From Modicisalibacter tunisiensis (GTDB lineage: Bacteria > Pseudomonadota > Gammaproteobacteria > Pseudomonadales > Halomonadaceae): a DNA stretch of 64,000 bases. Shown piece after piece: positions 57,116-64,000 of this stretch. The notes beneath the pieces were generated by a model. It was given only the letters and a program-made list of their open reading frames with translations. It ran no database searches and had not been told where the DNA came from. Within the stretch, counting starts at the first letter, position 1, and each line of letters opens with the position of its first letter. The position numbers and the translations under genes are program-made. Location of the stretch: contig NZ_JAGXFD010000002.1 in assembly GCF_020148005.1 (NCBI RefSeq), positions 1 to 64,000 on the forward strand, written 5' to 3'.

Positions 57116-58063
57116 ATGAATCTTCTCGGGGTCTTCCTGCACACCCTCGATGTCACCCTTCCGGTCTTCGCCATGGTCTTCCTGGGCGTACTGTTCAAGC
57201 GCATCGGCTGGATCGACGCCCAGTTCGTCTCCACCGCCTCGACGCTGGTGTTCAAGGCCACCATGCCGACGCTGATCTTTTTGAGTATCGTCCGCGCCGA
57301 CCTGGATGTCGCCTTCAAGCCGGACGTGATTCTCTATTTCCTGGGATTCTCGGCGTTCAGCTTCTTCCTGGCCTGGGGCTGGGCCATCCTGCGCTGCCCG
57401 TTCGCCGATCGCGGCGTGTTCGCCCAGGGTGCCTTCCGCGGCAACTGCGGCATCGTCGGCCTGGCGCTCGCCGCCAGCCAGTACGGCGACTACGGCCTGT
57501 CGCTGGGCGGCATCCTCGCCGGCGGCATCATCATCGTCTACAACGTGCTGGCGGCGGCGATCCTCGCCTACTACAGCGCCAGCGCGAAATCCGGGATCGG
57601 CTCGATCCTCAAGCACATCGCCAGGAATCCGTTGATCCTGAGCGTCCTGCTGGCCATTCCCTTCGCCTATTTCGGCATCGACCTGCCCTCCTGGCTGATG
57701 ACCTCCGGCGACTACTTCGGCGCCATGTCGCTGCCCCTAGCCCTGATATGCATCGGCGGCACCCTGTCGTTCACGTCGGTCAAGCGCGGCAGCCGCCTGG
57801 CGCTGGACGCCAGCCTCTGGAAGATCGTGTGGATCCCCCTGCTCGGGGTGCTCGGCGCCCTGGCCCTGGGCTTCCGCGGCGCCGAACTGGGCATCCTGTT
57901 CCTGTTCCTGGGCAGCCCCGGCGCCGCCGCCAGCTTCGTGATGGCCAAGGCGGTGAACGGCAACGCCCAGCTCGCCGCCAACGTCATCGTCATCACCACC
58001 CTGGCGTCGCTGTTCACCATCAGCGCGGGCGTCTTCCTGCTCAAGGCCGCCGGCCTGATCTGA
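57116..58063 (+). CDS. AEC (auxin efflux carrier) family transporter
   Basis: 315 aa, about 10 membrane helices in two inverted halves. Family features: FAMVFLGVLFKRIGWID near the N-terminus, AFRGNCGIVGLALAASQYGDYG, and the C-terminal LFLGSPGAAASFVMAKAVNGNAQLAANVIVITTL. Bacterial AEC proteins move carboxylates such as malate or malonate. Start ATG 57116 with TAGGAGG. Confidence 0.88.
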   Translation: MNLLGVFLHTLDVTLPVFAMVFLGVLFKRIGWIDAQFVSTASTLVFKATMPTLIFLSIVRADLDVAFKPDVILYFLGFSAFSFFLAWGWAILRCPFADRGVFAQGAFRGNCGIVGLALAASQYGDYGLSLGGILAGGIIIVYNVLAAAILAYYSASAKSGIGSILKHIARNPLILSVLLAIPFAYFGIDLPSWLMTSGDYFGAMSLPLALICIGGTLSFTSVKRGSRLALDASLWKIVWIPLLGVLGALALGFRGAELGILFLFLGSPGAAASFVMAKAVNGNAQLAANVIVITTLASLFTISAGVFLLKAAGLI

Positions 58064-58176
58064 GCCCGGCCCGGCCACCGGATTGCGTTGAAAAGGCCAT
58101 TGCCCGATTTCGCATCCAGCAGCCACACTGGGAGTGTCATTGGTGGATACTCTCGCAAGCCGCAAGGAGCACAGGC

Positions 58177-58602
58177 ATGTTCAAGAAGATCCTGGTGCCA
58201 GTGGATCTCGCCCATTTCGACGTGATCGAGCCCTCGCTGCAGGTGGTCGCCGACCAGGCCAAGTTCTACGATGCGGAAGTCTGTTACGTGGCGGTCGCCG
58301 CCAACACCCCGGGGGCCGTGGCGCGCACCCCCGAGGAGCATCAGCAGAAACTCGACGCGTTCGCGCAGGAGCGCGCCGAGGTGCATGGCCAGCCGGTCAG
58401 CACGCGCCTCATCATCTGCCCGGACCCCATCGCCGACCTGGACGACCGGCTGATCGACGCCATCGACGAATCCGGGGCCGACCTGGTGATCATGCCGACG
58501 CACCCGCCGAAGCATCTGGATGTGGTGATCCCCTCCCACGGCGGCAAGGTCGCCACCCATACCCGGGCTTCGGTGTTTCTGGTACGCCCTCCCCGGGACT
58601 GA
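58177..58602 (+). CDS. Universal stress protein (UspA family)
   Basis: 141 aa. Starts FKKILVPVDLAHFD, with the nucleotide-binding core: MPTHPPKHLDVVIPSHGGKVATHTRASVFLVRP at the C-terminus. TRAP transporters in Halomonas are regulated by the UspA protein TeaD, but here the gene is 13 bases of spacer-free distance from no TRAP gene: its only neighbours are the AEC transporter and the KGSADH remnant. Start ATG 58177 follows AAGGAG. Confidence 0.88.
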   Translation: MFKKILVPVDLAHFDVIEPSLQVVADQAKFYDAEVCYVAVAANTPGAVARTPEEHQQKLDAFAQERAEVHGQPVSTRLIICPDPIADLDDRLIDAIDESGADLVIMPTHPPKHLDVVIPSHGGKVATHTRASVFLVRPPRD

Positions 58603-58627
58603 AGCCGGCGACGCGCCCCCGGAACAG

Positions 58628-58655
58628 CGACGGGACGGCCGAAGCCGTCCCGTCG
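58628..58655. terminator. Terminator hairpin matching the KGSADH one
   Basis: 12-bp stem CGACGGGACGGC / GCCGTCCCGTCG with CGAA loop. Same stem as at 2836-2863. It serves as terminator for the UspA gene and is also the 3' end of the KGSADH remnant on the minus strand. Confidence 0.75.
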
Positions 58656-58676
58656 AGGTCATGGTGGCTCGGCGGC

Positions 58677-58817
58677 TCAAGCGCCGCTCTCGCGGGTCTT
58701 GTCATGATTCCAGACCGGTTCCAGGCGCTGGCTGGACGACGGATTGATGGCCCGGATCTCGCCGCGGGTGCCGCGCACCGCCTGCTGGCCGATGAGTTGC
58801 CTGCCTTCCAGGGTCAT
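58677..58817 (-). pseudogene. Internally deleted remnant of the KGSADH gene
   Basis: A 46-codon ORF remains. Its first ~35 codons are nearly identical at nucleotide level to the start of KGSADH at 1225 (3 differences in about 106 bases: residues K6R, Q22R, G31R). It then jumps to a short piece like codons ~353-358 (NHDRTRE) and next to the 3' end of the gene; downstream, the KGSADH 3' UTR and its terminator continue (58628-58676). So two deletions removed most of the gene, including Cys302 and Glu265. It can make at most a short peptide; an RBS (GGGAGAGG) is still present. Confidence 0.85.
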
Positions 58818-58848
58818 GAGCCTCTCCCGTGTCGGTGAAAAATGAAGG

Positions 58849-59583
58849 TCATTGGCGATAGGAGGCGTAGTTGTCGCGAGCCCGCGTCAGGTGATAGCGC
58901 ATGGCCTCGCGGGCTGCCTCGACCCGCCGCGCGAGGATCGCGTCGAGAATCTCGGCGTGCTCCTCGCCGACCCGCTCGAGATAGCGTCGCGTGGCCTCGA
59001 CATCCAGCTCGACGTCCAGCAGCTTGGCCCGGGGAATCGCCCCCTGGTCGAACTGCTCGTAGAAGGTGGCGAAGGCCGGATTGTGCGTGGCGCGGGCGAT
59101 CGCGAAATGAAACACGAAGTCTTCCTCGCGTGCCTGGGAGTTGTCCCGGCATGCCGTCACGAAAGCCTGATGCGCCACCTCGAGGCGACGGCGATCCTCG
59201 GCATCGTGACGGGCCGCCGCCAGGGCCGCCGCCTCGGGTTCCAGCGTCAGGCGCAGCTCCAGGATATGCAGGATGTCCTCGACGGTGGTCAGGCTGATGC
59301 GCTTGGCCGGCAACGCCTCGAGCGGCGTCGCACGCAGCACCCGGGTGCCGATGCCGCGCCGCGTCTCGACCAGCCCCAGCGACTTGAGATGCGTGATCGC
59401 CTCGCGGACCACGGTGCGGCTGACCCCGAACATCTCGCACAGGGCATTCTCCGGCGGCAGCTTGTCGCCGACGGCGATGCGCTGCTCGCGGATCAGCTGC
59501 TCCAGCTGCTTCGAGACCTGGCCCGAAAGACTGCCCGACTGCGAGACACGTGAGACACCGAGCTGATTCATTGCTTGTTCCAT
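58849..59583 (-). CDS. GntR-family regulator, FadR subfamily, beside the galactarolactone operon
   Basis: 244 aa. Winged helix at about residues 25-90 (LPPENALCEMFGVSRTVVREAITHLKSLGLVETRRGIGTRV pieces), followed by the FCD domain with the metal-binding DFVFHFAIA and VGEEHAEILDAI / AMRYHLTRA. Likely sensor of an aldarate or uronate for the upstream genes. Start taken at ATG 59583; ATG 59571 is equally possible. Separated from udh by 165 bases, so its own promoter is probable. Confidence 0.83.
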   Translation of the reverse strand: MEQAMNQLGVSRVSQSGSLSGQVSKQLEQLIREQRIAVGDKLPPENALCEMFGVSRTVVREAITHLKSLGLVETRRGIGTRVLRATPLEALPAKRISLTTVEDILHILELRLTLEPEAAALAAARHDAEDRRRLEVAHQAFVTACRDNSQAREEDFVFHFAIARATHNPAFATFYEQFDQGAIPRAKLLDVELDVEATRRYLERVGEEHAEILDAILARRVEAAREAMRYHLTRARDNYASYRQ

Positions 59584-59748
59584 TGCCTGTACCGGATTCC
59601 AACCCCTGTCATCTGCTCTGCCCGACCCGACCGGGAACGCTGTCCCCCGGTTGCCCAGATCCGACGCCCCAGTATCGCATGTCAGGCACCGCTGCCGTTG
59701 TCCATCACCCGGTCTTCCAGGGCTCCCCTGACCCGCCACCCGGTTGCT

Positions 59749-60549
59749 TCAGGCATCATCGGGATGCCCCGCCGCGGCGAACTTGCCGCCCTGGTAGACA
59801 ACGACCGGGTCCTGCGGGTCCAGGCCGGTGTCCCGGGCCTCGACCTGCGCGCGCCAGGGCTCCGAGCTGTCCCGAGGGCGCCAGCCGAGGAAGCTCGACT
59901 TGCGGTTGTCCCACCACGTCTCGCTGTTGTCCGAGACCCCGTAGATCACCGTATTGCCCAGCTTCGGCGTGCAGAAGGCGCGCTGCAGCAGGGCCACGAA
60001 GTCATCGACACTCATCCAGGTGGCCATCATCCGCGTATCCGCGGGTTTGGGGAAACAGGAACCGATGCGCACGCTCAGCGTCTCGACCTCGAACTTGTCG
60101 AAATACAGGCTGGCCAGATCCTCGCCGAAGCACTTGGAAACGCCATACAGTGAATCGGGCCGGTGCGGCACCTCGGTGTCGAGGGTCTGCGTGCGCGGGT
60201 AGAAGCCGATAGCGTGGTTGGAGCTGGCGAACACGATGCGGGGCCGGCCGGCATGACGAGCCGCCTCGTAGAGGTTGTACGTGCCGACGATGTTGGCCTG
60301 CAGGATGTTCGCCCAGGGCTTCTCGACGGACATTCCGCCCAGGTGCACGACCGCCTCGCAGCCCTCGACCAGCGAGCGCACGGCCGACGCCTCGGCCAGA
60401 TCGCAGGCCACGGCCTCCTCGTGCTCGCCGAGGGGGTCCACCTCGACGATGTCGGAGACCCGCACCCGCCTCGCCAGGCGATGCAGGTGCGGACGGATGG
60501 CCTTGCCGACGCCGCCGGCGGCCCCCGTGACAAGAATTCGCTTGAGCAT
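59749..60549 (-). CDS. udh: Uronate dehydrogenase
   Basis: 266 aa NAD-dependent epimerase/dehydratase-fold protein. Cofactor motif VTGAAGGVGKAIR (residues 7-19), catalytic Tyr135 and Lys139 (SLYGVSKCFGED) and SSNHAIGFYPR, which match characterised uronate dehydrogenases that oxidise D-galacturonate or D-glucuronate to the aldarolactone. Last catabolic gene of the minus-strand operon with galactarolactone enzymes upstream. Start ATG 60549 follows AAGGAGGA. Confidence 0.9.
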   Translation of the reverse strand: MLKRILVTGAAGGVGKAIRPHLHRLARRVRVSDIVEVDPLGEHEEAVACDLAEASAVRSLVEGCEAVVHLGGMSVEKPWANILQANIVGTYNLYEAARHAGRPRIVFASSNHAIGFYPRTQTLDTEVPHRPDSLYGVSKCFGEDLASLYFDKFEVETLSVRIGSCFPKPADTRMMATWMSVDDFVALLQRAFCTPKLGNTVIYGVSDNSETWWDNRKSSFLGWRPRDSSEPWRAQVEARDTGLDPQDPVVVYQGGKFAAAGHPDDA

Positions 60550-60603
60550 GTTTCCTCCTTGCAACTCGGTCAGGAAAGCGGCCGGTACCCACCGACCGAC
60601 GGA

Positions 60604-61467
60604 TCATTCGAAGCCGTACAGGGCCGCCGGATTGTCGACCAGGATCCGCTGCCGAGCCTCGGCATCGGCCCAGTCCAGCAGTATGTCCAGCTGTTCGGCA
60701 TCATCGGGATACTCGGCGCGGGGTACTCCGACATGCGGCCAGTTGCTGCCCCAGATCACCCGCTCCGGCGCGTGGCGAATGATCCGGCGGGCAATGGCGC
60801 CCACATCCGCGTAGTCGGGCCCGCCGGTGACGCTCGCCTCGTAGCCGCCGCAGATCTTGAACCAGGCGTTGCCGCGATCCAGCAGCCGAACGATGGCGTC
60901 GACGCGGTAGTCGTCGGCGGGTACCGGTGGCATGAACTTGCCGATGTGATCGATGATGTAGTCGCCCTCGAGACGCTCGAGGCCGTCCCGGTAGGTATCC
61001 AGGTGACGGCCGTTGAACTGCACCATCAGGTGCCAGCCGAAGGGCCGGATACGCCGCTCGACGGCGGGCATGTCGGCATGGGTGACGGCGCCGCCGGGCA
61101 GGTTCATGACCCGCGCTCCGCGCACTCCCCGGTCGTGCCAGTCACGCAGCTGGGTCGACGGAGTCTCGGGCGTGACCGCCGCCACGCCGCGAGCCGTCTC
61201 GCCCAGCCGGTCGAGCGAGGCCAGCAGGGCACCGTTGTCCTGCTGATAGGCATTGGACTGGGTCACCACCACCCGCTCGAGTCCCAGGCGCTGCTGGACA
61301 CGCCGGTAGTCCTCGACGGTGCCCAGCTCGGCGATGGCGGGCCCGCCGGGCCGGGAGGGAAAGCCCGGCGGATAGAGGTGAATGTGGCAGTCGGTCGCCC
61401 CGGCCGGCGCCGTCAGCCGGGGTGGCGGCCCGTCCAGGGGCCGGGTATTGGCGGGAATCGCGATCAC
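60604..61467 (-). CDS. Amidohydrolase, D-galactarolactone isomerase-like
   Basis: 287 aa TIM-barrel amidohydrolase of the 2-pyrone-4,6-dicarboxylate lactonase-like group. Metal and active-site motifs: DCHIHLYPPGFPS near the N-terminus and VIWGSNWPHVGVP with the catalytic Asp region. Location directly after the cycloisomerase matches the Agrobacterium GLI-GCI pair; GLI converts the 1,4-lactone to the 1,5-lactone or the reverse for GCI. The start is a GTG (61467), two bases after the gci stop, with AAGGAGG upstream. Confidence 0.78.
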   Translation of the reverse strand: MIAIPANTRPLDGPPPRLTAPAGATDCHIHLYPPGFPSRPGGPAIAELGTVEDYRRVQQRLGLERVVVTQSNAYQQDNGALLASLDRLGETARGVAAVTPETPSTQLRDWHDRGVRGARVMNLPGGAVTHADMPAVERRIRPFGWHLMVQFNGRHLDTYRDGLERLEGDYIIDHIGKFMPPVPADDYRVDAIVRLLDRGNAWFKICGGYEASVTGGPDYADVGAIARRIIRHAPERVIWGSNWPHVGVPRAEYPDDAEQLDILLDWADAEARQRILVDNPAALYGFE

Positions 61468-61469
61468 CG

Positions 61470-62606
61470 TCAGGCCTCCTTCAGCGCGTGCCGGCGCAGC
61501 GCATCGTGGTTGATCTCGATGCCCAGCCCCGGGCCGTCGGGGATCGTGACCACGCCCTCGACATGCTCGAGGGGCGAGGTCACCACCGCCTGACGGAAGG
61601 GGTTGCGGGTGCGATCGAACTCGAGAATCGGCTCGATAGGCCGGCGCCGCGGCGGGTTGGGCGGCAGCGCCGCCAGGAACTGGAGGCCCGCGGCGATGGC
61701 CACCGCCGTTCCCCAGACATGCGGCACCAGCCGCACGCCGTGCATGGCGGCCATGTCGACGACACGCCGGCTCTCGGAAAACCCGCCGACGCCACAGACA
61801 TCCGGCTGGATGATATCGACCGCCCGTGATGCCAGCGGCTCCTGCATGGCATAGCGGCCATGCCAGTTCTCGCCGCTGGCCACCGGGACCGGCTGCCCCT
61901 GGCGCACGGCACGATAGGTATCGATCTGCTCGGGCAGCACCGGCTCCTCGAACCAGTCGACGCCGAGCTCGGCCGCCCGTCGCCCCACCTCCAGCGCCTC
62001 GAGCAGGTCGTAGCCGTGATTGGCGTCGATCATCAGACGGCACTCGGGACCGATCGCCTCGCGGGCGGCGGCGATGACCGCCATGTCTTCCTCGACGCCG
62101 AAACCGATCTTGATCTTGACGCCGTGAAAGCCTTCCCGGACGTAGCCGGCGACCTCCTCGGCGACGTCCTGCACCCGGTCGACGCCGTCGCGGCGAAACG
62201 AGCCGGTGGCGTAGGCCCGCACGCGGTCACGAAAGCGTCCGCCCAGCAGCTCCGAGACCGACGCGCCGTAGTGCTTGCCCTTGATGTCCCACAGGGCGAT
62301 GTCGATGCCGCTCAGCGCGGTCATCGTCACGCCGCGCTGCCCCTGGTCGCGCAGCCGGTTGTAGAGTTCGAGCCAGCGCTTCTCGGTCTCCAGCGGGTTG
62401 CTGCCGATCAGACCGGCCGCGTAGGCCCGGACGATCACGGCGTTGATCGTCGCCGGGCCCAGGCACTCGCCCCAGTCGACGGTTCCATCCTCGCAGACGA
62501 TCTCGACGAGACAGTGCTGGCGCCGCTCGAAGCGCATCGAGGCGCTCTCGAAGGCCTGATCGAGCTTGTAGTCGAGAATATGCGTATTTACGGCGGCAAT
62601 TTTCAT
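61470..62606 (-). CDS. gci: D-galactarolactone cycloisomerase (enolase superfamily)
   Basis: 378 aa, closely similar to Agrobacterium GCI as far as recalled (MRFERRQHCLVEI, GVTMTALSGIDIALWDIKGKHYGASVS, RAYATGSFRRDGVDRVQDV). Active site: Lys-x-Lys in FHGVKIKIGFG, Asp in MIDANHGY, Glu in WFEEPVLPEQ and GENWHG, and His in VPHVWGTA. Converts galactarolactone to 3-deoxy-2-keto-hexarate. ATG 62606 chosen (378 aa, as in the relative); another in-frame Met is 7 codons earlier. Four genes of TRAP and lactone metabolism form one minus-strand operon. Confidence 0.9.
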   Translation of the reverse strand: MKIAAVNTHILDYKLDQAFESASMRFERRQHCLVEIVCEDGTVDWGECLGPATINAVIVRAYAAGLIGSNPLETEKRWLELYNRLRDQGQRGVTMTALSGIDIALWDIKGKHYGASVSELLGGRFRDRVRAYATGSFRRDGVDRVQDVAEEVAGYVREGFHGVKIKIGFGVEEDMAVIAAAREAIGPECRLMIDANHGYDLLEALEVGRRAAELGVDWFEEPVLPEQIDTYRAVRQGQPVPVASGENWHGRYAMQEPLASRAVDIIQPDVCGVGGFSESRRVVDMAAMHGVRLVPHVWGTAVAIAAGLQFLAALPPNPPRRRPIEPILEFDRTRNPFRQAVVTSPLEHVEGVVTIPDGPGLGIEINHDALRRHALKEA

Positions 62607-62637
62607 GGCACTCGAATTCCTGGTCATGAGTTGTCGG

Positions 62638-63918
62638 TCAGCCCAGCATGCCGGGTAGCGTCAGGGAGATCGCCGGGATATAGGTCACCAGCATCAGCAC
62701 GGCGAACAGCGCCAGATAGAACGGCCAGATCGTCTTGACCGCATGCTCGATCTTGACCTTGCCGATCACGCTGCCGACGAACAGGCAAGAGCCGACCGGC
62801 GGCGTGCACAGCCCCAGCCCCAGGTTGATCATCATGATGATCCCGAACTGGATGGGGTCCATGCCGAACTGCTCGGCGACCGGCAGGAAGATCGGCGTGC
62901 AGATCAGGATCAGCGCCGCCATGTCCATGATCATGCCCAGCCCCAGCAGCAGCAGGTTGAGCAGCAGCAGGATCACGTAGGGATTGTCGGAGATCTTCAG
63001 CAGTGCATCACTGAGCAACTCGGGCACGCTGTACAGCGCTAGCAGATAGGAAAACGCCGAGGCACAGCCCACCAGGATCATCACCAGCGACGTCGTGCGC
63101 ACCGACTGATAGACCGCCTGCTTGAACGGTTCCCAGCGCAGTTCCCGGTAGACCAGGCCGGTAATCACGATGGCGTAGATCGCCCCGAAGGCCCCGGACT
63201 CGGTCACCGTGAGAATGCCCGAGAGCACGCCGCCGACGATGATCACGGCGGTGAGCAGGCCCGGCAGCGCCGCCGCGAAGCTGATGATCAGCGCCCGCCA
63301 GCCCGGGAACGCTTCCCCGGCATACCCCCGCTTGACCGCCACCACGTAGGCCGCCACCGCCAGGGCCAGGCACATCAGCACCCCCGGCACGATGCCCGCG
63401 ATGAACAGCTTGGTCACCGAGATGCCACCCCCGGCCGCCACCGCATAGAGAATCATGTTGTGGCTGGGCGGGATCACCACGCCGGCGATGGACGAGGTGA
63501 CCGTCACGTTGACCGCATAATCCCCGTCATAGCCTTTTTCCTTCATGACCGGGATCAGGATCGAGCCCAGCGCCGAGGTATCGGCGACCGCCGAGCCGGA
63601 AATGCCGCCGAACAGCATCGAGGAGGTGACGTTGACCAGGCCGAGCCCGCCGCGGACTCGCCCCACCGCGGCCGATGCCAGGCGCACCAGGCGCGTGGAG
63701 ATGCCGCCATGCAGCATCAGCTCCCCGGCGAAGATGAAGAAGGGAATCGCCAGCAGCGAGAAGACCGAGATTCCCGAAAGAATGCGCTGAAAGCCGACGA
63801 ACAGGGGCAGCCCTTCATGGATGAAGGTGACGACCGCCGCCAGCCCCACGGCAAAGGCCACCGGCGCACCGACGATCAACCCCAGAAAGAACACGCCGAA
63901 AAGAATCATCAGGCCCAT
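62638..63918 (-). CDS. TRAP transporter large permease (DctM), galacturonate operon
   Basis: 426 aa, about 12 membrane helices. Landmarks: ISVFSLLAIPFFIFAGELMLHGG, MLFGGISGSAVADTSALGS, VVIPPSHNMILYAVAAG and GLCTPPVGSCLFVGS. Start ATG 63918 is four bases after the dctQ stop. With Udh, GLI and GCI downstream, the substrate is probably a hexuronate, or possibly an aldarate (inference). Confidence 0.9.
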   Translation of the reverse strand: MGLMILFGVFFLGLIVGAPVAFAVGLAAVVTFIHEGLPLFVGFQRILSGISVFSLLAIPFFIFAGELMLHGGISTRLVRLASAAVGRVRGGLGLVNVTSSMLFGGISGSAVADTSALGSILIPVMKEKGYDGDYAVNVTVTSSIAGVVIPPSHNMILYAVAAGGGISVTKLFIAGIVPGVLMCLALAVAAYVVAVKRGYAGEAFPGWRALIISFAAALPGLLTAVIIVGGVLSGILTVTESGAFGAIYAIVITGLVYRELRWEPFKQAVYQSVRTTSLVMILVGCASAFSYLLALYSVPELLSDALLKISDNPYVILLLLNLLLLGLGMIMDMAALILICTPIFLPVAEQFGMDPIQFGIIMMINLGLGLCTPPVGSCLFVGSVIGKVKIEHAVKTIWPFYLALFAVLMLVTYIPAISLTLPGMLG

Positions 63919-63922
63919 GATG

Positions 63923-64000
63923 TCACTTCCTCCCGTGCTGCATGAGACGCTGGACGATACTGGTGCCGGAAAAAAGCACCATCAGGGCCCCGCAGATCGC
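63923..64000 (-). CDS. TRAP transporter small permease (DctQ), partial at the right edge
   Basis: Only the last 25 codons are in the window, ending at the stop 63923-63925; the visible end is a hydrophobic helix followed by RLMQHGRK. Identity is inferred from position just before dctM and the membrane character; the body lies beyond the window edge. Confidence 0.6.
   Translation of the reverse strand, partial: AICGALMVLFSGTSIVQRLMQHGRK

Noticed and set aside
58620-58830. Chance hairpin plus small ORF with a family-like start
   Set aside because: Rejected as chance: the match to the KGSADH start, 3' end and terminator runs over about 150 bases in three collinear segments, so it is kept as a remnant instead.

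Overview
The window is GC-rich chromosomal DNA from a gammaproteobacterium, most likely a member of the Halomonadaceae (Halomonas/Chromohalobacter group). The evidence is the gene order leuC-leuD-leuB-asd-fimV-truA-trpF-trpB-trpA-accD-folC-dedD-cvpA-purF-metZ (the Pseudomonas-type backbone with trpBA placed between trpF and accD), a class I-like polyhydroxyalkanoate synthase with phasin, many TRAP carboxylate transporters, and several uronate and aldonate catabolic genes. The placement is an inference from gene content and order.

Positions 1-22.7 kb form an accessory sugar-acid catabolic region. From the left edge it holds the end of a TRAP permease, an AraD1/GguC-type FAH protein and alpha-ketoglutarate semialdehyde dehydrogenase (KGSADH); then a LysR regulator divergent from a non-phosphorylative L-fuconate operon (L-fuconate dehydratase, TRAP DctPQM, an FAD 2-hydroxyacid dehydrogenase, 2-keto-3-deoxy-L-fuconate dehydrogenase, 2,4-diketo-3-deoxy-L-fuconate hydrolase, a UxaA-type dehydratase). 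A FadR-type GntR regulator follows, then, on the minus strand, an Ldh2-family dehydrogenase, a second TRAP DctPQM, and a coupled SDR-PdxA2-DUF1537 kinase set that fits D-threonate-type four-carbon acid catabolism. A XylX-like FAH dehydratase is divergent from this set. Three promoters share a GTAT-N7-ATAC-like operator, which suggests one GntR regulon.

Positions 22.8-30.5 kb are ordinary chromosome: cold-shock protein, 2OG-Fe(II) oxygenase, tandem TM2 protein, ExoD, LysE, MATE, aldo/keto reductase, FAD oxidoreductase and a DJ-1/PfpI protein. Positions 30.6-48 kb are the conserved biosynthetic cluster (Met, purine, folate, fatty acid, Trp, Leu, Asp-semialdehyde), with two palindromic intergenic elements (trpB-trpA and leuB-asd). 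Positions 48-58.6 kb carry a LysR gene, phaC-phaP, aroC, prmB, smrB, a patatin-like protein, an alpha/beta hydrolase, a very small membrane ORF, an AEC transporter and a UspA protein.

Positions 58.6-64 kb hold a second uronate module on the minus strand: TRAP DctQ (cut by the window edge)-DctM, galactarolactone cycloisomerase, an amidohydrolase resembling galactarolactone isomerase, uronate dehydrogenase and a GntR regulator. Downstream lies a nearly identical but internally deleted copy of the KGSADH gene from 1.2 kb, still carrying the same start region and terminator hairpin. The intact KGSADH at 1225-2802 may therefore serve both ends of the window. No rRNA, tRNA, CRISPR array, prophage or insertion sequence was recognised.
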